A stretch of 64,000 bases of DNA from an uncultured Fidelibacterota bacterium (GTDB lineage Bacteria; Fidelibacterota; Marinisomatia; Marinisomatales; Marinisomataceae). Below, piece by piece: positions 43,764 to 51,916 of this stretch (within the stretch, counting starts at the first letter, position 1; every line of letters starts with the position of its first letter). The position numbers were made by a program, and so were the translations under genes. Location of the stretch: the NCBI GenBank assembly GCA_902578385.1, contig CACHCR010000003.1, positions 43,048 through 107,047 on the forward strand, given 5' to 3'. Below the pieces are notes generated by a model. That model was given only the letters and a program-made list of their open reading frames with translations, had not been told where the DNA came from and did no database searches.

Positions 43764-43928
43764 ATGAAATTTGAAGATATTTTTGCTGCAATATTCTATA
43801 TAATATGGACGCCAATTATGGCAATATTTGCATTTGGTGGAATGATTTTCATGGCTTTTTTTAGTATTATTGCTTTTTTAAGCGATATTATATACATGAT
43901 TATTTATGGTGAAAATCCAAGAAATTAA
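43764..43928 (+). CDS. Small two-span membrane protein, 54 residues
   Basis: A 54-residue frame with hydrophobic helices around AAIFYIIWTPIMAIFAF and FMAFFSIIAFLSDIIYMII and a short polar end (YGENPRN). It lies between the SSB-tail protein and the 94-residue gene, on the same strand. No family is recognised. Confidence 0.5.
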   Translation: MKFEDIFAAIFYIIWTPIMAIFAFGGMIFMAFFSIIAFLSDIIYMIIYGENPRN

Positions 43929-43954
43929 TGATAAGTAAATATTAAGAGGAAAAT

Positions 43955-44239
43955 ATGAGAAGTGATTTATTTTTTGAAGGCGAAGTGGTATTTGTTAGCC
44001 AAGGATTTTTTAGAGCTACTTATTGCTTACTGGAAGATCCAACAACATTGATAGCAGTAAAAAATAGTACCCACGTAAGGAAGATTTTAGATCAAACAGG
44101 TAGATTTCCTCCTTCATTTGAAATTATTGCTCCAATGTCTGCTGTTAGAATTAAAAGAGGAACGATTCCATCAAATTATCAAAAGTTTTATTCACATGAT
44201 TATTATCTAACACTTAGGTATCAATATTTAGGTCATTAA
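43955..44239 (+). CDS. Unknown 94-residue protein
   Basis: A soluble 94-residue protein without recognisable motif. AAGAGGA is placed 5 bases before the ATG. It contains FFEGEVVFVSQGFFRATYCL and HVRKILDQTGRFPPSFEI, which read like a compact beta-rich fold. It belongs to the run of small island genes between 43.0 and 45.0 kb. Confidence 0.55.
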   Translation: MRSDLFFEGEVVFVSQGFFRATYCLLEDPTTLIAVKNSTHVRKILDQTGRFPPSFEIIAPMSAVRIKRGTIPSNYQKFYSHDYYLTLRYQYLGH

Positions 44240-44278
44240 ATATTTATAGTATAAATAATTATATAAAGGAGGTTAATT

Positions 44279-44527
44279 ATGAAAATAGTTGCAGTTATGT
44301 TGTTTTTAGGAGCTTTGCCATTAGGTGGTGGTTATTACGATCTTTTACGAATTGTTGTTAGTATTGCTGCCTTAATTAACGTTTTAAGAGGATCATTTTT
44401 ATTTATTCCAATTCTTATCTTATTTAATCCAATTGTACCTGTTTATCTTTATGATAAAGGTTTATGGACAATTATTGATATAGCTTCTGGAATAGCATTT
44501 TGGTACGAATCTGAATATAACGATTAA
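44279..44527 (+). CDS. DUF6804-like small membrane protein
   Basis: An 82-residue membrane protein with about three hydrophobic segments. LPLGGGYYDLLRIVVSIAAL, FIPILILFNPIVPVYL and LWTIIDIASGIAF match the pattern of the DUF6804 family as I remember it. Function is unknown. The ribosome-binding site AAAGGAGGT is the strongest in this part of the window, suggesting high translation. Confidence 0.7.
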   Translation: MKIVAVMLFLGALPLGGGYYDLLRIVVSIAALINVLRGSFLFIPILILFNPIVPVYLYDKGLWTIIDIASGIAFWYESEYND

Positions 44528-44532
44528 TAAAT

Positions 44533-44727
44533 ATGGGCTGCTTTAACACATTATTCATATTATTACTAGGCGGAATATACTTATTCTGGCCCGATTTAAT
44601 GCAAGTAGAAGGCTTTTGGTTTAGCTTTATAGCTATTTGGCTATGTTTCTTTGTTTCTTGGGCGTTATTTGGTGATATTGCAGACGAAATTTCAGGAGTG
44701 AATAAATATAAAGATGATGAGTTTTAA
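44533..44727 (+). CDS. Small membrane protein, 64 residues
   Basis: A 64-residue protein with two hydrophobic helices (TLFILLLGGIYLFW and WFSFIAIWLCFFVSWALF) and an acidic end. It starts 5 bases after the DUF6804-like gene and ends 3 bases before the GIY-YIG-like gene, so the three are probably one transcript. No family is recognised. Confidence 0.55.
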   Translation: MGCFNTLFILLLGGIYLFWPDLMQVEGFWFSFIAIWLCFFVSWALFGDIADEISGVNKYKDDEF

Positions 44728-44730
44728 GAC

Positions 44731-45045
44731 ATGTTTTATGTTTATGTGATCAATCTTGATAAGAAAGTTTTAAACAGTAAAAGATTCAAAGAACGCAATC
44801 CAGCTTATATCAAAGGAAAACCTTGTGTATATGTTGGACAGTCCGTTCATGAACCAAAAGTTCGTTTTAAACAGCATTTAGAAGGTTATAAATCCAATAG
44901 GTTTGCAAGAAAGTATGGTACATTTTTAAGACATAAAAATACCGGTGTTAAGAATCCATATAATAAACGTTCTTTAGCAGAAAGAGCAGAAAAGGACACC
45001 GCTAAAAGACTTCAAAAGAAAGGTTACGGAGTGTGGAGCGGTTAA
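44731..45045 (+). CDS. GIY-YIG-like nuclease domain protein, 104 residues
   Basis: A 104-residue protein that looks like a stand-alone GIY-YIG domain: FYVYVINL at the start, then CVYVGQS (about 32-38), an arginine at about 45 (VRFKQHL), and a glutamate near 84-87 (LAERAEKD). The order matches the family's two strands, catalytic arginine and catalytic glutamate, although the first motif is YVYV rather than GIY. It ends GYGVWSG. Such small proteins occur widely and their substrate is unknown. It sits at the edge of the defence-type genes. Confidence 0.65.
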   Translation: MFYVYVINLDKKVLNSKRFKERNPAYIKGKPCVYVGQSVHEPKVRFKQHLEGYKSNRFARKYGTFLRHKNTGVKNPYNKRSLAERAEKDTAKRLQKKGYGVWSG

Positions 45046-45172
45046 CATGAAGTATTGTTTTTAAGTTAATAATCGAAGATTTTAAAAAAATGATGAAACT
45101 TTTTATTGTTAAAATGATTTTAGATATGTACTATTTGCCGGTTAATTCAATAAATTACATTGGATTACCTTG

Positions 45173-48100
45173 ATGAGAATAAATTTTAAAAACTTCAAAT
45201 CGTTTAAAAGCGATCACTCCATTGATATTAAACCATTAACAATCCTTATTGGTAAAAATAATGCAGGAAAATCTACTATATCAGAATTGATAAACTACTT
45301 TACTGAATTAAAAACCCCTTATATGGAAAATACCTTGTTTTCAAGTTCTATTGATATAAAAGATTATATTAATATCCAGCATTATAAAAAATTTAAACGC
45401 AATCGTTTTCTATTGCATGAAGTAGAAACTCCTGGACCAGCTGTTTACGACGATAAAAGAATAGTAAATTATTTTGTACCTGTTTTCTGGAAGCTTGGAA
45501 AAGGTGACTATAATGAAAGTAGGTATTTAAATAGATTTGTAAAATCAATCCCTGATACAATGACGAACTGTTTATCTTTAGAGTATCATGGTGCAACCAA
45601 GAATATTAGATATCACGATAAGCATATACCGAATTCAGTTTCTTGGTCAAGAGATTTAGCAGCACTTTTTATTGAATTAGAAGCAGAAGATTATCTTTGG
45701 AATTACAAAGATAAAGTTGACAAACTTCAGGAAAAAATTGAAAATGATCAAAAGTCTGAATTTGAAATTGGTAGTTTAATTATGGATTTTGTAGATATTG
45801 TTTCAGATAATGCTCCTAATTCATTTAAGTACAGATTTAACATTAATATCAATGAAGAAAAATCACAACTACACTTCCATTCTGATGCTACAGTTTTTGA
45901 TCAATTAAAAGTAGATATAGATCCCGCCCAAAGAATACCTAATAGAATTTTTTATGAAAGCAATTCAAGTATGTTTAAGATGATTAATAGCTTAGTTGAT
46001 AATCTTGCCAAGCAGGTTTTTAAAACGACTTATACAAGATTAAGAAAAAGACACAAAGAATCTTTTGCAGCAAATGATTACCTTTCAAATAATATATATT
46101 ATAAACCAAAATTAAGAAATAGAATGCAATCAAGTTCTTTTTCATTCAATGATATTTTAGAATATTCACCAAAAGAAAATTATCTTAATGGAATAGAAAC
46201 TGACTATGCTAAATCTATAGATAACCTCGTAATTGGTTTAAGAGATTCTAATAGCAGTTTAGACAAAGCCGATCAGAAATATTTATTCAATAAAGATATT
46301 AAATCTCAATACATTAATTCTAAAATAATAGAAAGTGTAAAAAAACAAATTGAATTAAATGAAACCATTGGTCCAACAAGCAAGAAATATGTAGCGGATG
46401 GAGATTTTATTTTAAATCCAGATTTTTCAGATAAAAATGAAGTAATTACATCATTTAATTCTGCAAACGATGAAATATCAGATGATCTAATTTTTAATAC
46501 AAAAACTAATAATTATATACTTAAAACAAATAACGATATAACAAATTTTAGTGCATACAGTTCTTCCGTATCAAGTATTCTAGATTTAAATGAATTTCAG
46601 AAAATCAAATTAAAAAATCTTGAAGAAACTCTTCGAAGAAATATATTAATTCTAGATCTTCCAAATAATGAAACCAAACGAAAACTACAGCTTGCGGTAA
46701 GAGTCCATGATCCTGGCAACTATTTTATGGATTTTAGAGATCGAGATGTCTTTGCTAAAAGAACTTTTGAAGATGTACAAAGAGGTATAGCCATTAAAAA
46801 CGATTTTAACAAGTTAAATGAAATAAGAAATAATGAAGATCCCAGTGAGTTTATTCAAATTGTAAGAAGAAGCTTTGCTGTGGAGGGTATTCCAAATTAT
46901 TTAGCTCCAGAATTAGATAAGGACGATGAAAGTGCATGGAAATTTATTCAGGATAATATTAGTATAGAAGAAGGTGTTTCTCTTGAATATTCAGTAAAAC
47001 ATATTTACGATACAAATTCATTTCTTGAATTAGAAAATCTCTCAACAAATTTTCATATAACTAATTTTTCGGAAGATATGGACTCAAAAAAATCAATAAT
47101 TCTACAATATGTACATGAAGAAGAGTTATTAAGCAAAATGAATTCAGACTCGGATGAACGAATAAGCAGCTTTACGCTTAAAAAAGATTTTAAGAAGTGT
47201 GTAAATTTAGTATCCAGAAAAAGCGATATTAAGACTTTATCAGATTTACTACAATATGGTCAAAATAACGCTATTAACAAAATTATAGATGAGATTGGTC
47301 TCTCAAGTGTAGTTAAAGTTATTGGAGCTCAAAATAAGATGTTTGAAATCCAAAAATCAATAATGAATAGCAAATTTTTATCAAGATTTCCCTACGAACT
47401 TGATGAATCAAATAATAGAATAACAATGAAACGTTTTAATCAATTTCATGAAAAGGCTGAGAAGTATTTAAAGATTTTTGAGGTTTCCAAATCCAGTTTT
47501 GATGATCATCTAAATCAAAAATTATTAGAATACTCGGAAGGTGGAAGACAGCAGAAAACACTATTAATATCATTAATTAGTCATTGTGAAAATGCTCTTG
47601 ATATTTTCTCACGAATTAAATCTGAAAAATTTGGAAAACAAAAAATAGATGATATTGATATGAAGTTGTTTCAAGATTTTATCCTTGCTAATTGTATTGC
47701 AGATTTTAAGAGAGATTGCTTTGATATTATTTATGATTTTTTAGCAAATAAATATTTTAGCAAAACTATTTTTAAAAGTGAGAATATTAATATTCAATCA
47801 TCCGATTATTTTAATGATTCTTTAGAAGATTGGGATCAATGGACATATAATGAATTCTTACATGACATAAGTTATCATACCACTATTATTAGACCTGATG
47901 GTTTAAGTCTTATTGGAAGTGTCTATAGTCTAGATGATATCAAGTCACTTTTAGGAGCTGAAATTGCTCTTAAGCTTAAAATGGACCCTTCATTTGCTTC
48001 GAGAATTTCGCAATCAATAAATGAAAAGCTTGAATTAATAGATTTGGGAGATTACAAGGTTAAAATCTCAGAAATTGAAAAAGAAATTTATTCAATATCA

Positions 48101-48568
48101 GTTGATCATAATGATAATACAGTTTCTATGAATAATATTGGAGCAGGAACAAGAAGTTTAATTTCTATTTTTGGACATCTCTCAGGCTTTGAGCTAGTTA
48201 CACTTTCAAAGAAGAAAGGCTCTATTAAAAGCAATGATATATTAATTATCAGAGAGCCTGAAAACTTTATTCATCCATCATTAGTTGGAAAATTCATTGA
48301 GTATATCACAGATTTTAGAGAAAAATTTGGGGATGCAGTAAATATTGTAATTGAAACACATTCAGAAATTATTTTAAGAAAAATTCAGGTTCTAAGCAAA
48401 AAAAGTAAATTGAACTCTAATCATCTTGGCATTTATTACATTCATAAAGACGATAAAAGTAGTATAATTTCAAATATTGAATTAAAAGAGGACGGTTCAT
48501 TTAAATCAAATGCGCCTGAAGATTTTTTCGATATAAATACAAAATTAGCACAGGAGCTCTGGGATTAA
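45173..48568 (+). CDS. Large AAA (ABC/SMC-like) ATPase, 1131 residues
   Basis: An ABC/SMC-type ATPase of the AAA_15/OLD-like group common in phage defence. The Walker A is GKNNAGKS (27-34) close to the N-terminus. The rest of the nucleotide site is at the far C-terminus: NNIGAGTRSLISIF (about 987-1000, signature-like), IIREPENFIHPS (about 1024-1036, Walker B region), and ETHSEIILRKI (about 1060). About 900 residues of unrecognised sequence separate the halves. The usual acidic Walker B residue before EPE is arginine here. An in-frame TTG at 45170 is less likely than this ATG. The stop overlaps the partner gene by one base. Confidence 0.8.
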   Translation: MRINFKNFKSFKSDHSIDIKPLTILIGKNNAGKSTISELINYFTELKTPYMENTLFSSSIDIKDYINIQHYKKFKRNRFLLHEVETPGPAVYDDKRIVNYFVPVFWKLGKGDYNESRYLNRFVKSIPDTMTNCLSLEYHGATKNIRYHDKHIPNSVSWSRDLAALFIELEAEDYLWNYKDKVDKLQEKIENDQKSEFEIGSLIMDFVDIVSDNAPNSFKYRFNININEEKSQLHFHSDATVFDQLKVDIDPAQRIPNRIFYESNSSMFKMINSLVDNLAKQVFKTTYTRLRKRHKESFAANDYLSNNIYYKPKLRNRMQSSSFSFNDILEYSPKENYLNGIETDYAKSIDNLVIGLRDSNSSLDKADQKYLFNKDIKSQYINSKIIESVKKQIELNETIGPTSKKYVADGDFILNPDFSDKNEVITSFNSANDEISDDLIFNTKTNNYILKTNNDITNFSAYSSSVSSILDLNEFQKIKLKNLEETLRRNILILDLPNNETKRKLQLAVRVHDPGNYFMDFRDRDVFAKRTFEDVQRGIAIKNDFNKLNEIRNNEDPSEFIQIVRRSFAVEGIPNYLAPELDKDDESAWKFIQDNISIEEGVSLEYSVKHIYDTNSFLELENLSTNFHITNFSEDMDSKKSIILQYVHEEELLSKMNSDSDERISSFTLKKDFKKCVNLVSRKSDIKTLSDLLQYGQNNAINKIIDEIGLSSVVKVIGAQNKMFEIQKSIMNSKFLSRFPYELDESNNRITMKRFNQFHEKAEKYLKIFEVSKSSFDDHLNQKLLEYSEGGRQQKTLLISLISHCENALDIFSRIKSEKFGKQKIDDIDMKLFQDFILANCIADFKRDCFDIIYDFLANKYFSKTIFKSENINIQSSDYFNDSLEDWDQWTYNEFLHDISYHTTIIRPDGLSLIGSVYSLDDIKSLLGAEIALKLKMDPSFASRISQSINEKLELIDLGDYKVKISEIEKEIYSISVDHNDNTVSMNNIGAGTRSLISIFGHLSGFELVTLSKKKGSIKSNDILIIREPENFIHPSLVGKFIEYITDFREKFGDAVNIVIETHSEIILRKIQVLSKKSKLNSNHLGIYYIHKDDKSSIISNIELKEDGSFKSNAPEDFFDINTKLAQELWD

Positions 48569-49785
48569 TGCTTACAAATCCGATGACAAATAGATTTGTT
48601 TTGGATGCTAAGCTGATCAATGACTTTGTTGATAATAATTTTGAAATAAAAGAAGATAGTAATAATAGAAAAAACTACAATTCCTTTAATGAATGTATAA
48701 CTAAATCTAAGGGAGGCTATATCCTTAATAATGAATTTATAAGTCATTTAAGTAACATCGTTTTTAAAAAATTTCAGAATGAAGAACTTAGTAATGATGA
48801 AAATGAAACTTATAAAAACATTGTAAATTCAGATTTCAAAGATTTTCTTCTTTCATACAGGTTAGATAATAGTTGGAATAAAGTTGATTCTCTAGAAAAT
48901 GAAAAAAGTATAAATATCGACGATATTAATACAGATTGGTTTGCAGCTTTTACTCTTGAAGAAAACGAGCTATTAAAAAGTAGATGCTCTAAGAATTTAA
49001 ACTATTATGCATACAAAGATGTTATTCTTTCGTGCTTTGATCAATTTTCAATGAAAGAGCAATTTTCTGCAACTAAAGTTGATCCAGACCAATTTTTTAA
49101 AGACTTTTCTATTGTATCATCTCATTTTATGATTTTAGATCCTTACTCATTGAAAACAGGTAAATATCAAAAAAAAGATAGTATTGATTATTTAATTAAC
49201 AAGAGTAGGCTTTTATTATTTTTCTTTAAGTGGATTAATACAGTAAGTAATAAAATGGATTTTACAGGTTATAATCCAAAAATATCATTTATATCAAGAA
49301 TGCCAGAAAATACTTCTCCTAATAATTTTAAGGAGTTATTTAAAAACTATTGGAATCCATTATCAAAAAATTTTCAGGGCGAAGCAAAAGAAAATTATGA
49401 AATATTCATAAAGTTTTTAGATAAGTCAGACTTTTACAACTTTGATAGCTTAAAGGAAGATCAGATTAAAGAAATAAAATGGAATGCTCCATATAGAAAT
49501 ATTATGCATGATATCACAATTTTGACCGATTATGGATTTTTAAGCAACCCCTCAAGAGAGTTAAATTTTAATTTTTTATCAAAAAGCTATATTAATAATG
49601 TAATTGAAAGATTCAATGATAAGCATGCGTATTTTTTTAAAAATAACTTAAAGTTTGAAGGAGATGTTTTCATACGTCATCATTGTTTATCTAGAGACTT
49701 TTCAGAGGCTAATAAAAATCATTTACTTCAAAAAAGGTATGATAGTGTAATGATGGTATTAGACAAAATAAAAAATAATTCTTGA
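48568..49785 (+). CDS. ATPase partner protein of unknown function, 405 residues
   Basis: A 405-residue protein whose ATG overlaps the ATPase stop (TAATG), so it is almost certainly its functional partner. The start, RFVLDAKLINDFVDNN, is faintly like the first strand of PIN-type nucleases, and a later ILDPYSLKTGKYQ and VFIRHHCLSRDF may be active-site strings, but no family is secure. By analogy with other ATPase-effector defence pairs it would be the toxic effector or nuclease; that is an inference. A second ATG at 48583 is possible. Confidence 0.65.
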   Translation: MLTNPMTNRFVLDAKLINDFVDNNFEIKEDSNNRKNYNSFNECITKSKGGYILNNEFISHLSNIVFKKFQNEELSNDENETYKNIVNSDFKDFLLSYRLDNSWNKVDSLENEKSINIDDINTDWFAAFTLEENELLKSRCSKNLNYYAYKDVILSCFDQFSMKEQFSATKVDPDQFFKDFSIVSSHFMILDPYSLKTGKYQKKDSIDYLINKSRLLLFFFKWINTVSNKMDFTGYNPKISFISRMPENTSPNNFKELFKNYWNPLSKNFQGEAKENYEIFIKFLDKSDFYNFDSLKEDQIKEIKWNAPYRNIMHDITILTDYGFLSNPSRELNFNFLSKSYINNVIERFNDKHAYFFKNNLKFEGDVFIRHHCLSRDFSEANKNHLLQKRYDSVMMVLDKIKNNS

Positions 49786-49839
49786 TTTATATGCTTTGAA
49801 TTATTAATATTTATACTGAATTACTTCTTGTAATTCTCG

Positions 49840-50316
49840 ATGAAACTCAACGATTTACCAAAAAAATATCTAGTAAATAATACCATTTTTTCGTCTATAA
49901 TTAGTGCTTGCAACCGCATAAAAAGTAAATTTGGTACATTTATTGAATTTCAATTAATTAAATGGCTAGGTCCTTATTTGCACTATGCTATAGATCGAAT
50001 TCATAGTGAAAAAGAGCAAAGCAAATTTATTCCAAAATACGAAATTGATTCAAGAGACTATGATTCTATGAAGTATGTCGTTAAAAACTACTTCAAGCTT
50101 CAAAATAAATTACATACAAATTTAGGAGCTGAAAAAGAATTAATGAGACAGATTGATAGAATGTCATTTGACGAAATAAAAGATAATTTTGATGTTATTA
50201 ATGATTCTATTAATCATTGTAGGAAAAAAACCTTTGAGCTCCCAAGCAAAGAATGCGAACAAGAATCAAAAATGATTCAACTTTCAATAGATAAAAAAGA
50301 AAACGAGAATAAATGA
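49840..50316 (+). CDS. Unknown island protein, 158 residues
   Basis: A 158-residue, mostly helical and charged protein with no recognisable motif. Its stop overlaps the HNH nuclease start by four bases (ATGA), so the two are translationally coupled. It may be an immunity, specificity or structural partner for the nuclease. Confidence 0.55.
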   Translation: MKLNDLPKKYLVNNTIFSSIISACNRIKSKFGTFIEFQLIKWLGPYLHYAIDRIHSEKEQSKFIPKYEIDSRDYDSMKYVVKNYFKLQNKLHTNLGAEKELMRQIDRMSFDEIKDNFDVINDSINHCRKKTFELPSKECEQESKMIQLSIDKKENENK

Positions 50317-51035
50317 ATTTGATAAAAAAAATTAAAAAATATATTAGCGATTTTCGTTCTAAACAGTCGTTTCAAGATAGGTTGAAGCTTTTATCTGTTA
50401 AAGCAATATCAATTTTCTCAACTCAACGTAAATGTACCAGATGTAATGGAGAAGGTTATATTGAAAAATGGAATATGTACAGATCTCATAATAAAAAATT
50501 TAATTGTGAATATAATAAAAAAAGCTATGGAGTATGTTTCATATGTAGAGGGGGAGGGTATGAATGGAAAATTCAACATATAATAACCCCAAACGAAACT
50601 TTGGAAGATATTTGTCTAAAGTATAATCTTATTAACGACAGAAATCATTCCATGAAAACCCAATTTGTAATATCATGGAATAAAATTTTAAGATATAGGG
50701 ATATTTCACAATGCGATAAACTTATTTTGTGGGTTGATTTTCATATTATGGCAGAGAATAGATCTTCATTTGTAAGAATTAAAAATGGTTATATACAAAT
50801 TAGAAACAAAGTTTCAAAAAAATGGGATTGGTTCCATAGAAATGTATCATCAAAAATTGCAGGAACTATACAAAAAGGCTATGAAGTTCATCATATCGAT
50901 CACAATAAATTGAATAATAATCCATTAAACTTAGTGCCACTTCCAAGAAAAATTCATCAGCTCTATCATAAACTAATAAATATGAAATTATTTAGAAAAG
51001 AGGAAATAATCACAAATCTTGAGGAAAAGGCATAA
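50313..51035 (+). CDS. HNH endonuclease with DnaJ-like cysteine region and LysM-like segment
   Basis: A 240-residue protein with an unusual layout. Residues 41-83 contain CTRCNGEGY and CFICRGGGY, two CxxCxGxG-type motifs as in the DnaJ zinc region. Residues 89-140 read like a LysM domain (IITPNETLEDICLKYNL, then ISWNKILRYRDISQCDKLIL). The C-terminal HNH domain is GYEVHHIDHNKLNNNPLNL (about 189-207), with the histidine pair and asparagines expected of an active nuclease. It probably cuts DNA. It lies between the unknown 158-residue gene, which it overlaps, and the adenine methyltransferase gene. Confidence 0.78.
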   Translation: MNLIKKIKKYISDFRSKQSFQDRLKLLSVKAISIFSTQRKCTRCNGEGYIEKWNMYRSHNKKFNCEYNKKSYGVCFICRGGGYEWKIQHIITPNETLEDICLKYNLINDRNHSMKTQFVISWNKILRYRDISQCDKLILWVDFHIMAENRSSFVRIKNGYIQIRNKVSKKWDWFHRNVSSKIAGTIQKGYEVHHIDHNKLNNNPLNLVPLPRKIHQLYHKLINMKLFRKEEIITNLEEKA

Positions 51036-51043
51036 ATTAGGTT

Positions 51044-51907
51044 ATGAAGTCTAATGATATAGCTACAAAACCGTTTATTAAATGGGCTGGGGGGAAATTT
51101 AAGCTAGCAGAGCAATTTCTTGATCATTTACCAAGAAATTTTAATCCTCATAAAAATAAGTTTATAGAGCCAATGGTAGGTTCTGGAGGTTTTTTCTTTA
51201 GACTTTCACCAAATAACGCTTATTTATCGGATATAAATAAAAACCTTATAACTACCTATCAAATGGTTCAAAATGACGTAGAAAGGCTTATTTCGAAGCT
51301 TGAAGAGTATAAAAAGCTACATATTGATGAAGATTTCTTTAAAGAACAAAAAAAACTATACAACGATCTCTCCAAAAAAGGTAAAAATAATTTAGAAATA
51401 GCTGCATTATTTATTTATCTAAATAAAACATGTTTTAACGGATTATATCGAGAAAATAAAAGTGGTGAGTTCAATGTACCGGTTGGCAGAAAATCAAATG
51501 GTGAATTACTACCTATGAGCGTTGATATGGAAAACCTTAGAAAAGTGAATAAGCTTTTACAGAATGTTGAACTAGCATGTCACAGTTATGAACAATGTCT
51601 TAAAGAGGTAAAACAAGGAGATTTTGTATACATTGATCCACCGTATATTCCTATAGATAAGGTATCTTTTACTCAATATTCAAAAAATGACTTTGGATTA
51701 GAAGATCATATAAAACTATCCAACTTTCTTGAAAAAATATCTGATAAAGGAGCTTTTTTTATGCTCTCTAATTCTGATACAGAAAATACAAGAAAATTAT
51801 ATCACAGAGATGCTTGGAGAATAGAAAAATTTGATGTAAGCAGAAGTATAGCTTCAAAAGCAAAAAATAGAGTTAAGGCAAAAGAATTAATAATTAAGAA
51901 TTACTAA
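51044..51907 (+). CDS. D12-class DNA N6-adenine methyltransferase (Dam-like)
   Basis: A 287-residue methyltransferase. KPFIKWAGGKFKLAEQF is motif X, FIEPMVGSGGFFF is the S-adenosylmethionine motif I, and YIDPPYIPI holds the catalytic DPPY (198-201). CFNGLYRENKSGEFNVPVG is typical of the Dam/DpnM/EcoRV group, and a GATC-type target is possible but not shown. It is followed after 9 bases by a gene with a PD-(D/E)XK nuclease domain, so it most likely protects host DNA from that enzyme. Confidence 0.92.
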   Translation: MKSNDIATKPFIKWAGGKFKLAEQFLDHLPRNFNPHKNKFIEPMVGSGGFFFRLSPNNAYLSDINKNLITTYQMVQNDVERLISKLEEYKKLHIDEDFFKEQKKLYNDLSKKGKNNLEIAALFIYLNKTCFNGLYRENKSGEFNVPVGRKSNGELLPMSVDMENLRKVNKLLQNVELACHSYEQCLKEVKQGDFVYIDPPYIPIDKVSFTQYSKNDFGLEDHIKLSNFLEKISDKGAFFMLSNSDTENTRKLYHRDAWRIEKFDVSRSIASKAKNRVKAKELIIKNY

Positions 51908-51916
51908 TAAAGAATT

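Noticed and set aside
45090-45173. A 27-residue frame ending in TGATG at the ATPase start, which could be a leader peptide
   Set aside because: It has no ribosome-binding site, no regulatory hairpins follow it, and a chance frame of this size is likely in AT-rich sequence.
48565-49785. The ATPase partner as a definite PIN nuclease
   Set aside because: Only the first strand resembles PIN; the further acidic residues of the family could not be placed, so it is left as unknown.
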